NCBI GenBank assembly: GCA_032207245.1
Contig: CM063504.1
Location: 24,759,629-24,823,628 of the forward strand
Direction of reading: 5' to 3'
DNA from: Pardosa pseudoannulata
Taxonomy: Eukaryota > Arthropoda > Arachnida > Araneae > Lycosidae
Length of the DNA: 64,000 nt
The notes under the pieces are model-generated. The model was given only the letters and a program-made list of their open reading frames with translations. It made no database searches and was not told where the DNA came from. Within the stretch, counting starts at the first letter, position 1; each line of letters opens with the position of its first letter. Positions 63,861 through 64,000 of this stretch are shown piece by piece. The position numbers and the translations under genes are program-made.

Positions 63861-64000
63861 TTCTCTATTTTTTTGAAAATATGAATGGTCTTTTATGTTT
63901 TTGACATTTAACACTTACAATAAATGATAGTACTACATTTAATTTCATTTTTCTTTTGAAATGTATGTATTTAACTTGCTGTACCTGGAAAGTTAGTTAT

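Larger units (their letters stand above)
60228..64000 (+). other. Intron 5 (partial); no further exon found before the edge
   Basis: The donor gtgagg starts it. I looked for a next spectrin-type exon up to 64000 and found none. 60228-61667 is AT-rich, with a small hairpin (GTACCAAATGTGAAT against ATTCACATCTGGTAT) at about 60645-60677. Then follow a long palindrome, a Helitron-like element, and an unrecognised GC-richer stretch at about 63150-63420. Confidence 0.7.

Overview
This is an AT-rich eukaryotic window with spliced genes, kilobase-scale introns, tRNA-derived SINEs, Helitrons, Tc1/Tigger/hAT DNA transposons and an exceptional load of long (TA)n, (CA)n and (TATG)n microsatellites. The mix (huge introns, microsatellite clusters, SINEs, a bilaterian coiled-coil gene) fits a coleoid cephalopod such as an octopus. 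That placement is inferred from overall character; no marker in the window proves it.

I can support one real gene, on the + strand. Its first five coding exons are 3919-4038, 49175-49297, 51372-51563, 58118-58226 and 59968-60227. All introns are GT-AG, the phases join without a break, and the 268-residue product starts at an ATG preceded by an in-frame stop. The predicted protein (a short Ser/Thr-rich N-terminus, a conserved beta-type segment across the exon 1/2 junction, then spectrin-like helices) matches my memory of the N-terminal part of vertebrate CCDC141 (CAMDI). The gene runs off the right edge, because exon 5 ends in a clean donor and no stop follows.

Layout: 1-3715 is intergenic and ends in a roughly 520-560 bp tandem array. 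The GC-richer segment 3716-3918 is the promoter/5' UTR. Intron 1 (4039-49174, about 45 kb) makes up most of the window and holds SINEs, two Helitron-like elements, a LINE fragment, hAT and foldback MITEs, tandem arrays, a 240 bp C-rich tract and at least ten long microsatellites. Introns 2-4 hold a palindromic MITE, SINEs, a Tigger remnant, a decayed Tc1 element with perfect 23 bp ends, and more microsatellites. The partial intron 5 holds a 0.5 kb imperfect palindrome next to another Helitron-like element.

The mobile-element coding remnants (Helitron helicase, Tc1 transposase, Tigger HTH, LINE RNase H) are all broken. A recurring pattern is local tandem duplication next to the CCDC141-like exons: upstream of exon 1, immediately before exon 3 and immediately before exon 5. 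No bacterial-type operon, CRISPR array, rRNA or intact tRNA gene was seen.
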